In this document: positions 25,543 to 32,899 of the stretch, in pieces
Layout of the letters: the number at the start of each line of letters is the position of its first letter
Position numbering within the stretch: the stretch's first letter is position 1
Assembly (NCBI RefSeq): GCF_013035425.1
Contig: NZ_WQHX01000016.1
Location: 1 to 35,504 of the forward strand
Direction: 5' to 3'
From: Ruegeria arenilitoris
GTDB lineage: Bacteria; Pseudomonadota; Alphaproteobacteria; Rhodobacterales; Rhodobacteraceae
Length of the DNA stretch: 35,504 nucleotides
Program-made: the position numbers and the translations under genes
Notes under the pieces: model-generated
Seen by the model: the letters and a program-made list of their open reading frames with translations, nothing else
Databases searched by the model: none
Told to the model about the DNA's origin: nothing

Positions 25543-26565
25543 TTAGAACCTATCGCGCCCAAGTATTCGGTGCTCAGATGGCGAGACGCCAGTGGCGGTC
25601 TTAAATGCACGACTGAAGTTGTTGGCGGTCTCGTATCCCAGCGCAGTAGCAATATCGGCGATGGTGCCAGACTGCGATGAAAGTAACTCTTTCGCCCGGC
25701 TTACGCGAACATCGGTCACTATGCGACGGAATTGCGCGCCTTCTTCCTCTAGCTTCCTTTGAAGAGTGCGAACACCAAGCCCGAGTGCGCGAGCTGTTGC
25801 GTCAACCGAGATTTCTTTGTGGTGGAGTTGCTGTCGGGCTATTGCGGCAACCTGACCAGCTATTGTTTCAGGTGGTCCACCGAGGCGTTCCCTCGCAACA
25901 TCGTCAACCGTCACAAAACCGCGAACACGATTTTGCCTTTTGTTCTCGGCCAAAAGCAATGAGCTTTCGAATTCCACACCTAACCTTGGTGCGTTCCAAA
26001 CTATGGGACAACCATATGTGTCCTCGACTTCGACCGAGTTCGGTACTTTTGCAAAATCCAAGAGAACTGCCGTAGGCGTCCATCCGCTCCCTAGGTACTC
26101 GTGAAAAATACTTAGGAATACGCCAATCGCGGAAAAAGCTATATCGGCGTAAGCGGGGTGGTCTGGCATGCCGAATTTGTAGCAGTAGCGCGAGCGTCGA
26201 CCGGAGGCTTCCAGCCATGCGCGATCAACTGATGAGTGGAAAGGCATAACCGATGTTGCGCGACGTAGTGCGTTTCCCAACGTAGGCGCGGACAGGACAT
26301 ACTCTCCCCAAAGCCCATAGTCTGCGACTGTCAGGTAAGGAGACCAAAGCAAGCCAATGTTTTGATGGCCCGCCGATCGAGCCGCCTGCTCGACGAATGT
26401 CGCCAATGAATGCTCAGAAATATACCCCGACCGTTCTTCGATAAAGTGGTGCGGAAGGTCGGCGGCCTCCATGGCCTTCTCTAATCGTTTTTCACCAGCG
26501 GACTCGTAGACAAACTGCGGCATCGCGCCGAGTGCTTTCGCTGAAATCATCGGAGGTAGTGCCAT
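25543..26565 (-). CDS. AraC family transcriptional regulator (with N-terminal arabinose-binding-like domain)
   Basis: Second AraC-type regulator of the same architecture as the one at 22882, about 340 residues. The sensing domain fills roughly the first 210 residues. The C-terminal DNA-binding domain includes VDATARALGLGVRTLQRKL and IADIATALGYETANNFSRAF and ends GVSPSEHR. The ATG at 26565 was chosen over the upstream ATG at 26625 because GAGG lies 7 nt before it in the transcript and the extra 20 residues look non-domain. It is divergent from the DUF1254 gene at 26658, with only 92 bp between. That gap holds an AT-rich imperfect inverted repeat (about TTTGTGC/GCAAAAA, 26616-26635) that might be its site. 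The DUF1254 pair is the likely regulon. The inducer is unknown. Confidence 0.9.
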   Translation of the reverse strand: MALPPMISAKALGAMPQFVYESAGEKRLEKAMEAADLPHHFIEERSGYISEHSLATFVEQAARSAGHQNIGLLWSPYLTVADYGLWGEYVLSAPTLGNALRRATSVMPFHSSVDRAWLEASGRRSRYCYKFGMPDHPAYADIAFSAIGVFLSIFHEYLGSGWTPTAVLLDFAKVPNSVEVEDTYGCPIVWNAPRLGVEFESSLLLAENKRQNRVRGFVTVDDVARERLGGPPETIAGQVAAIARQQLHHKEISVDATARALGLGVRTLQRKLEEEGAQFRRIVTDVRVSRAKELLSSQSGTIADIATALGYETANNFSRAFKTATGVSPSEHRILGRDRF

Positions 26566-26657
26566 TAAGGTCCTCAAATAAACAACTGTCGTGAAATGAT
26601 ACGCATTTGTTTCTGGTTTGTGCAATCAAGCAAAAAACAACTCCGGGAAGATACACA

Positions 26658-28079
26658 ATGCCTAAAGGCAAAACCTTTTTGCGCGCATGCGCCGCTTCTC
26701 TGTTCGCGACTTTCACAATCGTTCCATTCCAAGCGGTTGCTGAACTTTCAGAAGTTCAACGTAACCTCATCGAACGGCGCGCTTGCGAAGCTGCGATCTG
26801 GGGCATGCCGGCCGTCGGTGTTTACGACATAGAGCTCGCAATCCAGCGCGACGCGGGCGCGGAGCGCGGCGTTATCGCTTACATGAGCGAACCAATGGAC
26901 AGCCGTCACGGCTTTCTGACTGCAAATGACGTTACACCTTATGTTTTCGGCGGCGGAATTACAGTCGACGAGCCGGTTGTAATTGACGTACCACCTGCTG
27001 GCGAAAAGGCAGCTTTCTTTGGAACAATAGTTAACGCTTGGCAAGTGCCGCTGGCAGATGTCGGGACCACGGGAGATGATGCAGGCGAAGGCGGAAAGTA
27101 CCTGATTTTACCCCCCGGCTACGATGGTGACGTGCCTGAGGAAGGATATTTCGTCTACCGGTCGAATACTTATGGCGTGCACTTTGCGTTTAGACCCGTC
27201 GCAAAGGACGGGGGCACTAGCGAAGATCAGGCAACTTATGCTCAGACGCTGCAAATCTATGCTCTGAGTGATGCGGACAACCCTCCCGCGACCCGGTTTG
27301 TCGACGTAAAGGAAAATCCAATCAACACCTTGCCTGTCTACGATATGACCTTCTTTACAGACTTGAATACGGTCATTCAGCGAGAACCGGTACTGGAGCA
27401 GGACAAGGTAATGATGGCGATGCTGGCTTCGCTCGGCATGGTGCGCGGCGAACCTTTTGAGCCCGATGAAGAGACACAAACCGCGATGTTGAATGGGCTG
27501 CAATGCGCGTATGATACCATGCAGGAACATTTCGTAACGCGCTCGGTTGTGCCACTTTGGGAAGACCGGAAATGGGGTGTCTGGGCATTTGCCGAAGGTC
27601 AACCACAAGCAGGTTTTCCTTATGTGACTGAAGATATGGTGCTTATCGATGATCGCGCTGGCGGCTCCTATTCATGGATCACATACCTACCAAAGAAGCT
27701 TGGTGGTGGCACATTCTATCTGACTGGGCTGACGGACAGCGAAGGCGAAATGCTCAACGGCGAAGACACCTACAAGCTAACCGTGCCCGCAGACACGCCG
27801 GCAGAGGACTTCTGGTCGGTCATCGTCTACAGCATGCAGACCAAAGGCTTTGTCGAAGGCAATGAACGCGTCGGGCTGGCAACACCGAACCTGCCGGACA
27901 TGCAGGTTAATGATGACGGGTCTGCCGATGTATACTTTGCGCCGACAGCACCGGAAGGGCTGGAAAGCAACTGGATACCGACCGGTGAAGACTTCTTTCT
28001 GCTGTTCCGGCTCTACGGCCCTGCCGATGGATGGATCGAAAGCGGCTGGCAACTGTATGACTTGGAAAAAGTGAACTAG
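26658..28079 (+). CDS. exported DUF1254/DUF1214 domain protein
   Basis: Secreted or periplasmic protein of unknown function, 473 residues. A signal peptide of about 28 residues ends Gln-Ala-Val-Ala before ELSEVQ. DUF1254 follows (approximately residues 55-190, with GMPAVGVYD near its start), then a middle region, then DUF1214 at the C-terminus. DUF1214 is recognisable by VNDDGSADVYFAPTAPEG, ESNWIPTGEDFFLLFRLYGP and the final SGWQLYDLE. The ATG at 26658 was preferred to an upstream in-frame start at 26607 because it places the signal peptide at the N-terminus. DUF1254/DUF1214 proteins are often encoded in pairs and have been described as cell-envelope proteins without an assigned activity. Here it is followed by a larger paralogue and preceded by a divergent AraC gene. 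Confidence 0.88.
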   Translation: MPKGKTFLRACAASLFATFTIVPFQAVAELSEVQRNLIERRACEAAIWGMPAVGVYDIELAIQRDAGAERGVIAYMSEPMDSRHGFLTANDVTPYVFGGGITVDEPVVIDVPPAGEKAAFFGTIVNAWQVPLADVGTTGDDAGEGGKYLILPPGYDGDVPEEGYFVYRSNTYGVHFAFRPVAKDGGTSEDQATYAQTLQIYALSDADNPPATRFVDVKENPINTLPVYDMTFFTDLNTVIQREPVLEQDKVMMAMLASLGMVRGEPFEPDEETQTAMLNGLQCAYDTMQEHFVTRSVVPLWEDRKWGVWAFAEGQPQAGFPYVTEDMVLIDDRAGGSYSWITYLPKKLGGGTFYLTGLTDSEGEMLNGEDTYKLTVPADTPAEDFWSVIVYSMQTKGFVEGNERVGLATPNLPDMQVNDDGSADVYFAPTAPEGLESNWIPTGEDFFLLFRLYGPADGWIESGWQLYDLEKVN

Positions 28080-28143
28080 CTAAACATTTTCACAATCCAA
28101 TTCGGAAACTGACCGGTATTGGCACCAACCAATCGGTCAGCAA

Positions 28144-28183
28144 TTGGAGAGGCGGTGCACGCCTCGGGACGCCGTCTCTCCAA
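28144..28183 (+). promoter_or_regulatory. 40-nt imperfect palindrome between the two DUF1254 genes
   Basis: TTGGAGA (28144-28150) pairs perfectly with TCTCCAA (28177-28183). Inside it, GGCG (28151-28154) can pair either with CGCC at 28160-28163, making a tight hairpin, or with CGCC at 28170-28173, extending the outer stem. No T-run follows. It lies 64 bp after the first gene and about 65 bp before the start of the second. It may act as a transcript-end stabiliser or as a switchable leader structure; the two competing pairings are seen directly, the function is inference. Confidence 0.45.
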
Positions 28184-28247
28184 AACAAACACCAAAATGC
28201 CAAATCGCGAAAAGCGCATTAAGGCAATGAAAAATGGGAGTTTCAAA

Positions 28248-30236
28248 ATGAGAAGCATAAGAAACTGTATGACAGCGATTGCGATTGCACTCGCAGTCAC
28301 TACGGGACCGGTTCATGCGCAACAATTTGGCCAAGAAAGAGCACGAGCGGTCGGTGAACTGACAGATGAAGCGGTTGTGTCCGCTCTGCGCGAAGATGGT
28401 CGCGTCTCAATGAGCGGCGGTTTTTTTGAGACCGACAGTGACGCGCTGACCGGCACGTCCCCAGAGGTGTTGTTCAAAGTTGCCAGCGCGATGGCGACGC
28501 TGCCAGAAATGCGACTGGCGATCGTGGGCCATACGGACTCGGTGGGTGACTTTGCTTACAACATTGACCTCGCTGAGCGCCGTGCTGCGGCCGTACGCAA
28601 TGCACTGATGGGCGAACCCTACAACGTCGCAGCGGAACGTCTGGTCGCCATGGGAGCAGGTCCAATCGCGCCTGTCGCCTCGAACTTGTCCGAGGAAGGA
28701 CGCGCGCTGAACCGGCGCGTGGAGTTCGTTTTGTTGAACGAAGACATGATACAACAGAATGAGGGTACAAATGAACAAGTCGCATTGCCTCCCCAATCCG
28801 ACAGAGAGTTTGCTGCAATAGTACCTGAAAACGTTTTGACACCGGATAGAGTGGAAACAGAGACACTTGGCACACTTGAGTTTTTCGATGGCATGCCTTC
28901 ACCAGATACGGTTGAGAAAGTCTTTGACAATCTGGACTTGATGCGAGCAACGACTGCTTTTCTTGATGGCATGAAAATCGCGTCTCTGCGTGGAATGTTC
29001 CAAGGCTATGAAGATGTTGGCGCACAACCCAACGATGTCGTCATTGCAGAAAATCTGCTGGATGCCAGATCAATCTGGCTGACGCCCAACACAACGACTA
29101 TTTACGTTGGTTCCAACGTTGATATCTCCGAAGGCCCTATGGTCATAGAGGTGCCCGCTGGCATGTTGGGCCTGTTGGACGACGCAGGGTTCGACTACGT
29201 CGCAGACATAGGCGCGCTTGGTGCAGACAAAGGCGAAGGCGGGAAATACTTGTTGATGCATCACGACGATGAAACTGCAGTGCCAGAAGGATATTTTGAA
29301 CTTCGTACAAGAACAAATGAACACTGGTTGCTACTGCGTCGCTCGCCCGGAGCAGATGGTGACACAACAGGACCAGTTGCAGAGATCAAGGCAGGATTGA
29401 ATATCTATCCGCTGAGCGCAGCCGACAATCCGCCAACAGAGAACTTCATCAATATCTCCGGCGTTCAGCACAACACAGTCCATGCCAACAACGAAGATTT
29501 CTTCGAGGAAATTCATGTGGCGCTGGACAACAACCCTGTTGGCGCTTTCGACCCAGAGATCGTTGGGACGTTTGCGTCCATTGGCATCAAGAAAGGCGAA
29601 CCGTTCGAACCGGATGCCAGAATGAAGGGCATCTTCAAAGAAGCAGCCGCCATCGCAAACGCAACTGCGCGTGCCATCACTTACGCCTCACGCGATCCGG
29701 GCGTGTATTTCTATGAAAATCGTCAATGGAATTCGCCGTTCCAGCGTCAAAGCTATTTGTTCCTAGAGGATGGCGCGCGTATTCTCGATGACCGGACGTA
29801 CTTCTTCTACATGGCTACCGGTATCACACCTGCCATGACCGCCCCGCCAGTCGGCACTGGTTCAGTGTACGCGATGACGGCCCGCGACAAAGATGGGGAG
29901 TACCTCGATGGTTCAAAGACCTACAAGGTAACGCTTCCCGCACCGGTTCCTGCCAAAAACTTTGCGTCGTTTATGCTCTATAGTGGGCAGACTCGTTCGA
30001 TCTTGGAAACGGACCAACAAGCCGGAGGGATCGACTCCAACAGGCCCGGAATCAAGCCGAACGACGATGGTAGCTTCAGCATCTATTTTGGACCGGAAGC
30101 GCCGGAAGGTTGGGAAAACAACTGGGCGCAAACCGTCCCCGGACGAAGCTTCAATGTCATGATGCGTCTGTACGGGCCGCTTGAACCGTGGTTCGACAAA
30201 AGCTGGCGGCCCGGTGACTTGGAACTCGTGGAGTAG
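28248..30236 (+). CDS. OmpA-like domain fused to DUF1254/DUF1214, exported
   Basis: A 663-residue envelope protein. A signal peptide (about residues 1-25) ends Gly-Pro-Val-His-Ala-Gln. An OmpA C-terminal-like domain follows at about 50-165, with the peptidoglycan-contact segments GHTDSVGDFAYNIDLAERRA and GRALNRRVEFVL. A linker leads to DUF1254 (about 205-390) and DUF1214 (about 530-655, with PNDDGSFSIYFGPEAPEG and final KSWRPGDLELVE). The ATG at 28248 was chosen because GGGAG lies 7 nt upstream and the signal peptide begins there; the longer frame from 28119 would bury it. The OmpA-like part should hold the protein on the cell wall, placing the DUF1254/1214 module in the periplasm. It is a paralogue of the preceding protein with an extra anchoring domain. 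Confidence 0.88.
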   Translation: MRSIRNCMTAIAIALAVTTGPVHAQQFGQERARAVGELTDEAVVSALREDGRVSMSGGFFETDSDALTGTSPEVLFKVASAMATLPEMRLAIVGHTDSVGDFAYNIDLAERRAAAVRNALMGEPYNVAAERLVAMGAGPIAPVASNLSEEGRALNRRVEFVLLNEDMIQQNEGTNEQVALPPQSDREFAAIVPENVLTPDRVETETLGTLEFFDGMPSPDTVEKVFDNLDLMRATTAFLDGMKIASLRGMFQGYEDVGAQPNDVVIAENLLDARSIWLTPNTTTIYVGSNVDISEGPMVIEVPAGMLGLLDDAGFDYVADIGALGADKGEGGKYLLMHHDDETAVPEGYFELRTRTNEHWLLLRRSPGADGDTTGPVAEIKAGLNIYPLSAADNPPTENFINISGVQHNTVHANNEDFFEEIHVALDNNPVGAFDPEIVGTFASIGIKKGEPFEPDARMKGIFKEAAAIANATARAITYASRDPGVYFYENRQWNSPFQRQSYLFLEDGARILDDRTYFFYMATGITPAMTAPPVGTGSVYAMTARDKDGEYLDGSKTYKVTLPAPVPAKNFASFMLYSGQTRSILETDQQAGGIDSNRPGIKPNDDGSFSIYFGPEAPEGWENNWAQTVPGRSFNVMMRLYGPLEPWFDKSWRPGDLELVE

Positions 30237-30282
30237 TCTTGGAAGTTTAGACCAGACGAGCAAAAGTCTTATGGCGCATATG

Positions 30283-30306
30283 GACGCTCCAAGAAATTGG
30301 GGCGTC
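30283..30306 (+). terminator. GNRA-capped hairpin downstream of the OmpA-DUF1254 gene
   Basis: GACGCTCCAA (30283-30292) and TTGGGGCGTC (30297-30306) form ten consecutive pairs, counting one U-G pair in RNA, closed by the loop GAAA. It lies 46 bp after the stop codon. There is no T-run, so it may mark a processed or Rho-dependent 3' end rather than an intrinsic terminator. Confidence 0.5.
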
Positions 30307-30320
30307 TCGAAAACTGGCAG

Positions 30321-30382
30321 CTTTGGGCTCGAAGCGGTCTTTCGCAGCACTCTGCACGACCGTCTGCTCCGCGGACATAGCC
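30321..30382 (+). repeat. dispersed intergenic repeat, copy D (best-formed)
   Basis: The head CTTTGGGCTCGAAGCGGTC begins at 30321 and the tail ACGACCGTCTGCTCCGCGGA is followed by CATAGCC. An outer stem CGGTC/GACCG (30335-30339 with 30358-30362) encloses an inner stem GCAG/CTGC (30344-30347 with 30352-30355), so the whole element can fold as one hairpin. The outer arms are the same CGGTC/GACCG as in copy C. Confidence 0.55.
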
Positions 30383-30564
30383 CTCAGGTGCAGTTGTATC
30401 GAAAATGATCTTTGCGTGAAGTCTTGTAATCCGAGTGGGTCAATGCTGCGAGTATTCGCCTCCGAGACCCAAGGCTTTCAGCGCCGCAGCCGCATTTAGT
30501 CTTCATCATTGCTCTATTTTAGCGGTGCTATGCGTAAGACGCGGTAGTTGCTATCATTCACTTG

Positions 30565-31569
30565 ATGACAGACACGATACGCCCTTCGCCAGAACTTGCA
30601 GCCATAGTGGAACGTTGGATCAAGGCGTACGGGCGCGGCGACGGCGAAACAGTCGCGAATCTTTTCTCTGACGATCCCGTTTTGTCTTATTTTGGCTCTG
30701 ACGAGGATGAGGCATGGCGGGATGACGCGCTGCGTCGTGGCATGGCGCAGTATATTCAGGAGGTTCCACGGTTTCAGTGGCACCCGGAAGAACTGCGTGG
30801 ATTTGAATGCGGGTTCCTTGGCTGGGTGGAATGGAAAGCAACCATCGACGCGATTGAAACGGGACAATCCGCACAACTGCGATCCACCGTCATTCTGAAA
30901 CTCGATAAGGGTTCGTGGAAGATCGTGCACGTTCACAACTCCATTCCGGTCAATAACGTTGAAGGCTTTGGGTACGAAGCAAAAGGTTTTGAAGAACTTC
31001 TAGATGCTGCTTTGTCTACTCCGTACGAGCTCGGGCAAAGCGGTATAGCGACTGTGATGTTCACTGATATAGCCGACAGTACGACGATTGCTGAAACGAT
31101 AGGGGATACACTCTGGACCGACGCTGTACGCAGACACCTCAAGCTGGTCGAGACTCATATCGTCGATGGCGGTGGGCAATTGGTGAAATCGCTTGGTGAT
31201 GGTGTCATGTCTACCTTCGCCTCCGCAAGGGCCGCCCTGCTAGCGGCGCAGAATATTCAGCAGGCCAATGCAGCTGAAACCGCCGAACCAAAATTGCAAG
31301 TACGCATTGGATTGCATACCGGCGAAGTGATTACTACTGACGCCGATCACTTTGGAACAGTGGTAAACAAAGCTGCCCGCATCGCGTCACTCGCTGCCCC
31401 AAGTGATATCTGTGTATCAGACGCCACACGGATCATGGTCGGTGGGTCGAATGAGTTCCTTTTCCGCGAACCGATGACAATTCCGCTAAAGGGTCTGGAT
31501 GGGGAGCACTCAATACTTAAGCTCGATTGGCAAAAAACCACAAAAAAACTGGACAGCCAGCCAAAATGA
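30565..31569 (+). CDS. class III adenylate/guanylate cyclase with N-terminal SnoaL/NTF2-like domain
   Basis: Predicted nucleotide cyclase of 334 residues. The N-terminal 125 residues resemble a SnoaL-like (NTF2 fold) domain, with an opening helix ELAAIVERWIKAYGRGDGE and late strands ending IVHVHNSIPV. The catalytic domain starts near residue 155 with MFTDIADST (first metal Asp), then VKSLGDGVMSTF (base-contacting Lys and second metal Asp) and FGTVVNKAARIAS (Thr at the second base-contact position, transition-state Asn and Arg). All catalytic residues are present, so it should be active, probably producing cAMP. It is soluble, with no membrane segment. The ATG at 30565 follows an in-frame TTG by one codon, without an obvious ribosome-binding site. 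The SnoaL-like domain may bind a small molecule that controls activity; that is inference. Confidence 0.87.
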   Translation: MTDTIRPSPELAAIVERWIKAYGRGDGETVANLFSDDPVLSYFGSDEDEAWRDDALRRGMAQYIQEVPRFQWHPEELRGFECGFLGWVEWKATIDAIETGQSAQLRSTVILKLDKGSWKIVHVHNSIPVNNVEGFGYEAKGFEELLDAALSTPYELGQSGIATVMFTDIADSTTIAETIGDTLWTDAVRRHLKLVETHIVDGGGQLVKSLGDGVMSTFASARAALLAAQNIQQANAAETAEPKLQVRIGLHTGEVITTDADHFGTVVNKAARIASLAAPSDICVSDATRIMVGGSNEFLFREPMTIPLKGLDGEHSILKLDWQKTTKKLDSQPK

Positions 31570-31632
31570 CAATCCGGCCATCCTTGCCCAGGCCAATCCG
31601 GCAACAGATGCGCACATAAAAGAGATTTTGAC

Positions 31633-32796
31633 ATGAACATTCTTCCCACCATTGCGGATAGTGTCGAAGATTTAACTGCGATTTTCGAAGACCTGCATGC
31701 TCATCCGGAAATCGGCTTTACCGAAACGCGTACGGCACAGATCGTCGCGCGCAAGTTGCGTGATTACGGTGTGGATGAAGTCCACACTGGAATCGCTCAA
31801 ACAGGTGTTGTCGGACTGATCAAGGGAAGAGGAGACAGCAAACGCCGGGTCGGTCTGCGCGCCGACATGGATGCACTGCCCATCCACGAGCAAACCAATT
31901 TGCGCTATGCTTCCAAATCACCTGGAGTCATGCATGCATGTGGGCATGACGGGCATACAACAATGTTGCTTGGGGCCGCCAAACACTTGGCGACGACCCG
32001 AGATTTCGACGGCACCGCCGTGCTCATATTCCAGCCCGCAGAGGAGGGACTTGGGGGTGCCCGGAGTATGCTGGCCGAAGGTTTATTCGAGCGCTTTCCC
32101 TGCGACGAGATCTACGGGATGCATAACTGGCCCAGCGGCGTGCCCAACAAAGTGACAATCTGTAAAGGTACGGCGATGGCGGGCGCGTCCTTTTTCGACA
32201 TTCGCGTTCAGGGCAAGGGCAGTCACGCGGCCATGCCGCACCAGTCACGCGACCCTCTGGTAATCGCTTCAGCTCTGGTTGGGCAGATACAGACGATTCT
32301 GTCGCGTAATGTTCCGCCGATCGAATCTTGCGTCGTTTCCGTGACTAAATTCCAATCCGGGTCGGCATACAATGTCGTGCCCGATACCGCGACTCTGGCC
32401 GGGACAATTCGTTATTTCAACGAGCACATATGTACGCTCGCCGAGACCCGGCTGCGCGAAATCTGCGATGGCTTCGCCCTCGCGCATCGCGTCGAGGTGG
32501 AAGTTGATCTGCGCAACGTTTTCAACCCGCTTGTAAACGATGCTGTATTGTCGGACGCATATCTGGAAGCTGCTGCTGACATCGTGGGCAGCGATAACGT
32601 GACGGATCAGGCCCCACCCGGCACAGGCTCTGAAGATTTCGCGGATATGCTGCGTGCCGTTCCCGGCGCCTATTGTCGGCTTGGCCATTCTGGAGATATC
32701 GCTTTACACAACCCAGGCTTCGTGCTCGACCCCCATATGCTTCCTGTCGGCGCTTCCATCATGGCGCGCGTCGTTGAGCAGAGACTCTCGTTTTAG
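31633..32796 (+). CDS. M20 family aminoacylase / hippurate hydrolase-like amidohydrolase
   Basis: Cytoplasmic metal-dependent hydrolase of 387 residues, of the M20D group that includes hippurate hydrolase, N-acyl amino acid amidohydrolases and IAA-amino acid hydrolases. Typical segments are seen in order: GLRADMDALPIHEQT, MHACGHDGHTTMLLG (Cys and His metal ligands), QPAEEGLGGARSML (catalytic and metal Glu), YGMHNWP (His) and the late LHNPGFVLD (His). A lid domain lies around residues 185-295 (KGSHAAMPHQSRDP). It follows the small cyclase after 63 bp and precedes the GAF cyclase on the same strand, so the three may be transcribed together. The acyl group removed is not predictable. Confidence 0.9.
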   Translation: MNILPTIADSVEDLTAIFEDLHAHPEIGFTETRTAQIVARKLRDYGVDEVHTGIAQTGVVGLIKGRGDSKRRVGLRADMDALPIHEQTNLRYASKSPGVMHACGHDGHTTMLLGAAKHLATTRDFDGTAVLIFQPAEEGLGGARSMLAEGLFERFPCDEIYGMHNWPSGVPNKVTICKGTAMAGASFFDIRVQGKGSHAAMPHQSRDPLVIASALVGQIQTILSRNVPPIESCVVSVTKFQSGSAYNVVPDTATLAGTIRYFNEHICTLAETRLREICDGFALAHRVEVEVDLRNVFNPLVNDAVLSDAYLEAAADIVGSDNVTDQAPPGTGSEDFADMLRAVPGAYCRLGHSGDIALHNPGFVLDPHMLPVGASIMARVVEQRLSF

Positions 32797-32899
32797 GCGG
32801 TAGGGTCTAACCAGCAAATCTTGGGTGAATGCTGTTTGGCGATTGGGTTCGCCATTGATCGGCAACCTGCGCGCATTTGTTTGGCAAGCGAAGTCCGAC

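Larger units (their letters stand above)
30237..30564. other. 328-bp intergenic region with hairpin and repeat copy D
   Basis: No gene is supported here. The region holds a strong tetraloop hairpin at 30283-30306 and a copy of the dispersed repeat at 30321-30382. The remaining 180 bp upstream of the cyclase gene show no clear promoter or ribosome-binding site. Confidence 0.45.

Noticed and set aside
28750..28860. Frame error joining separate OmpA and DUF1254 genes
   Set aside because: The frame stays open through a plausible hydrophilic linker without stops, and no second signal peptide or ribosome-binding site appears before the DUF1254 part.
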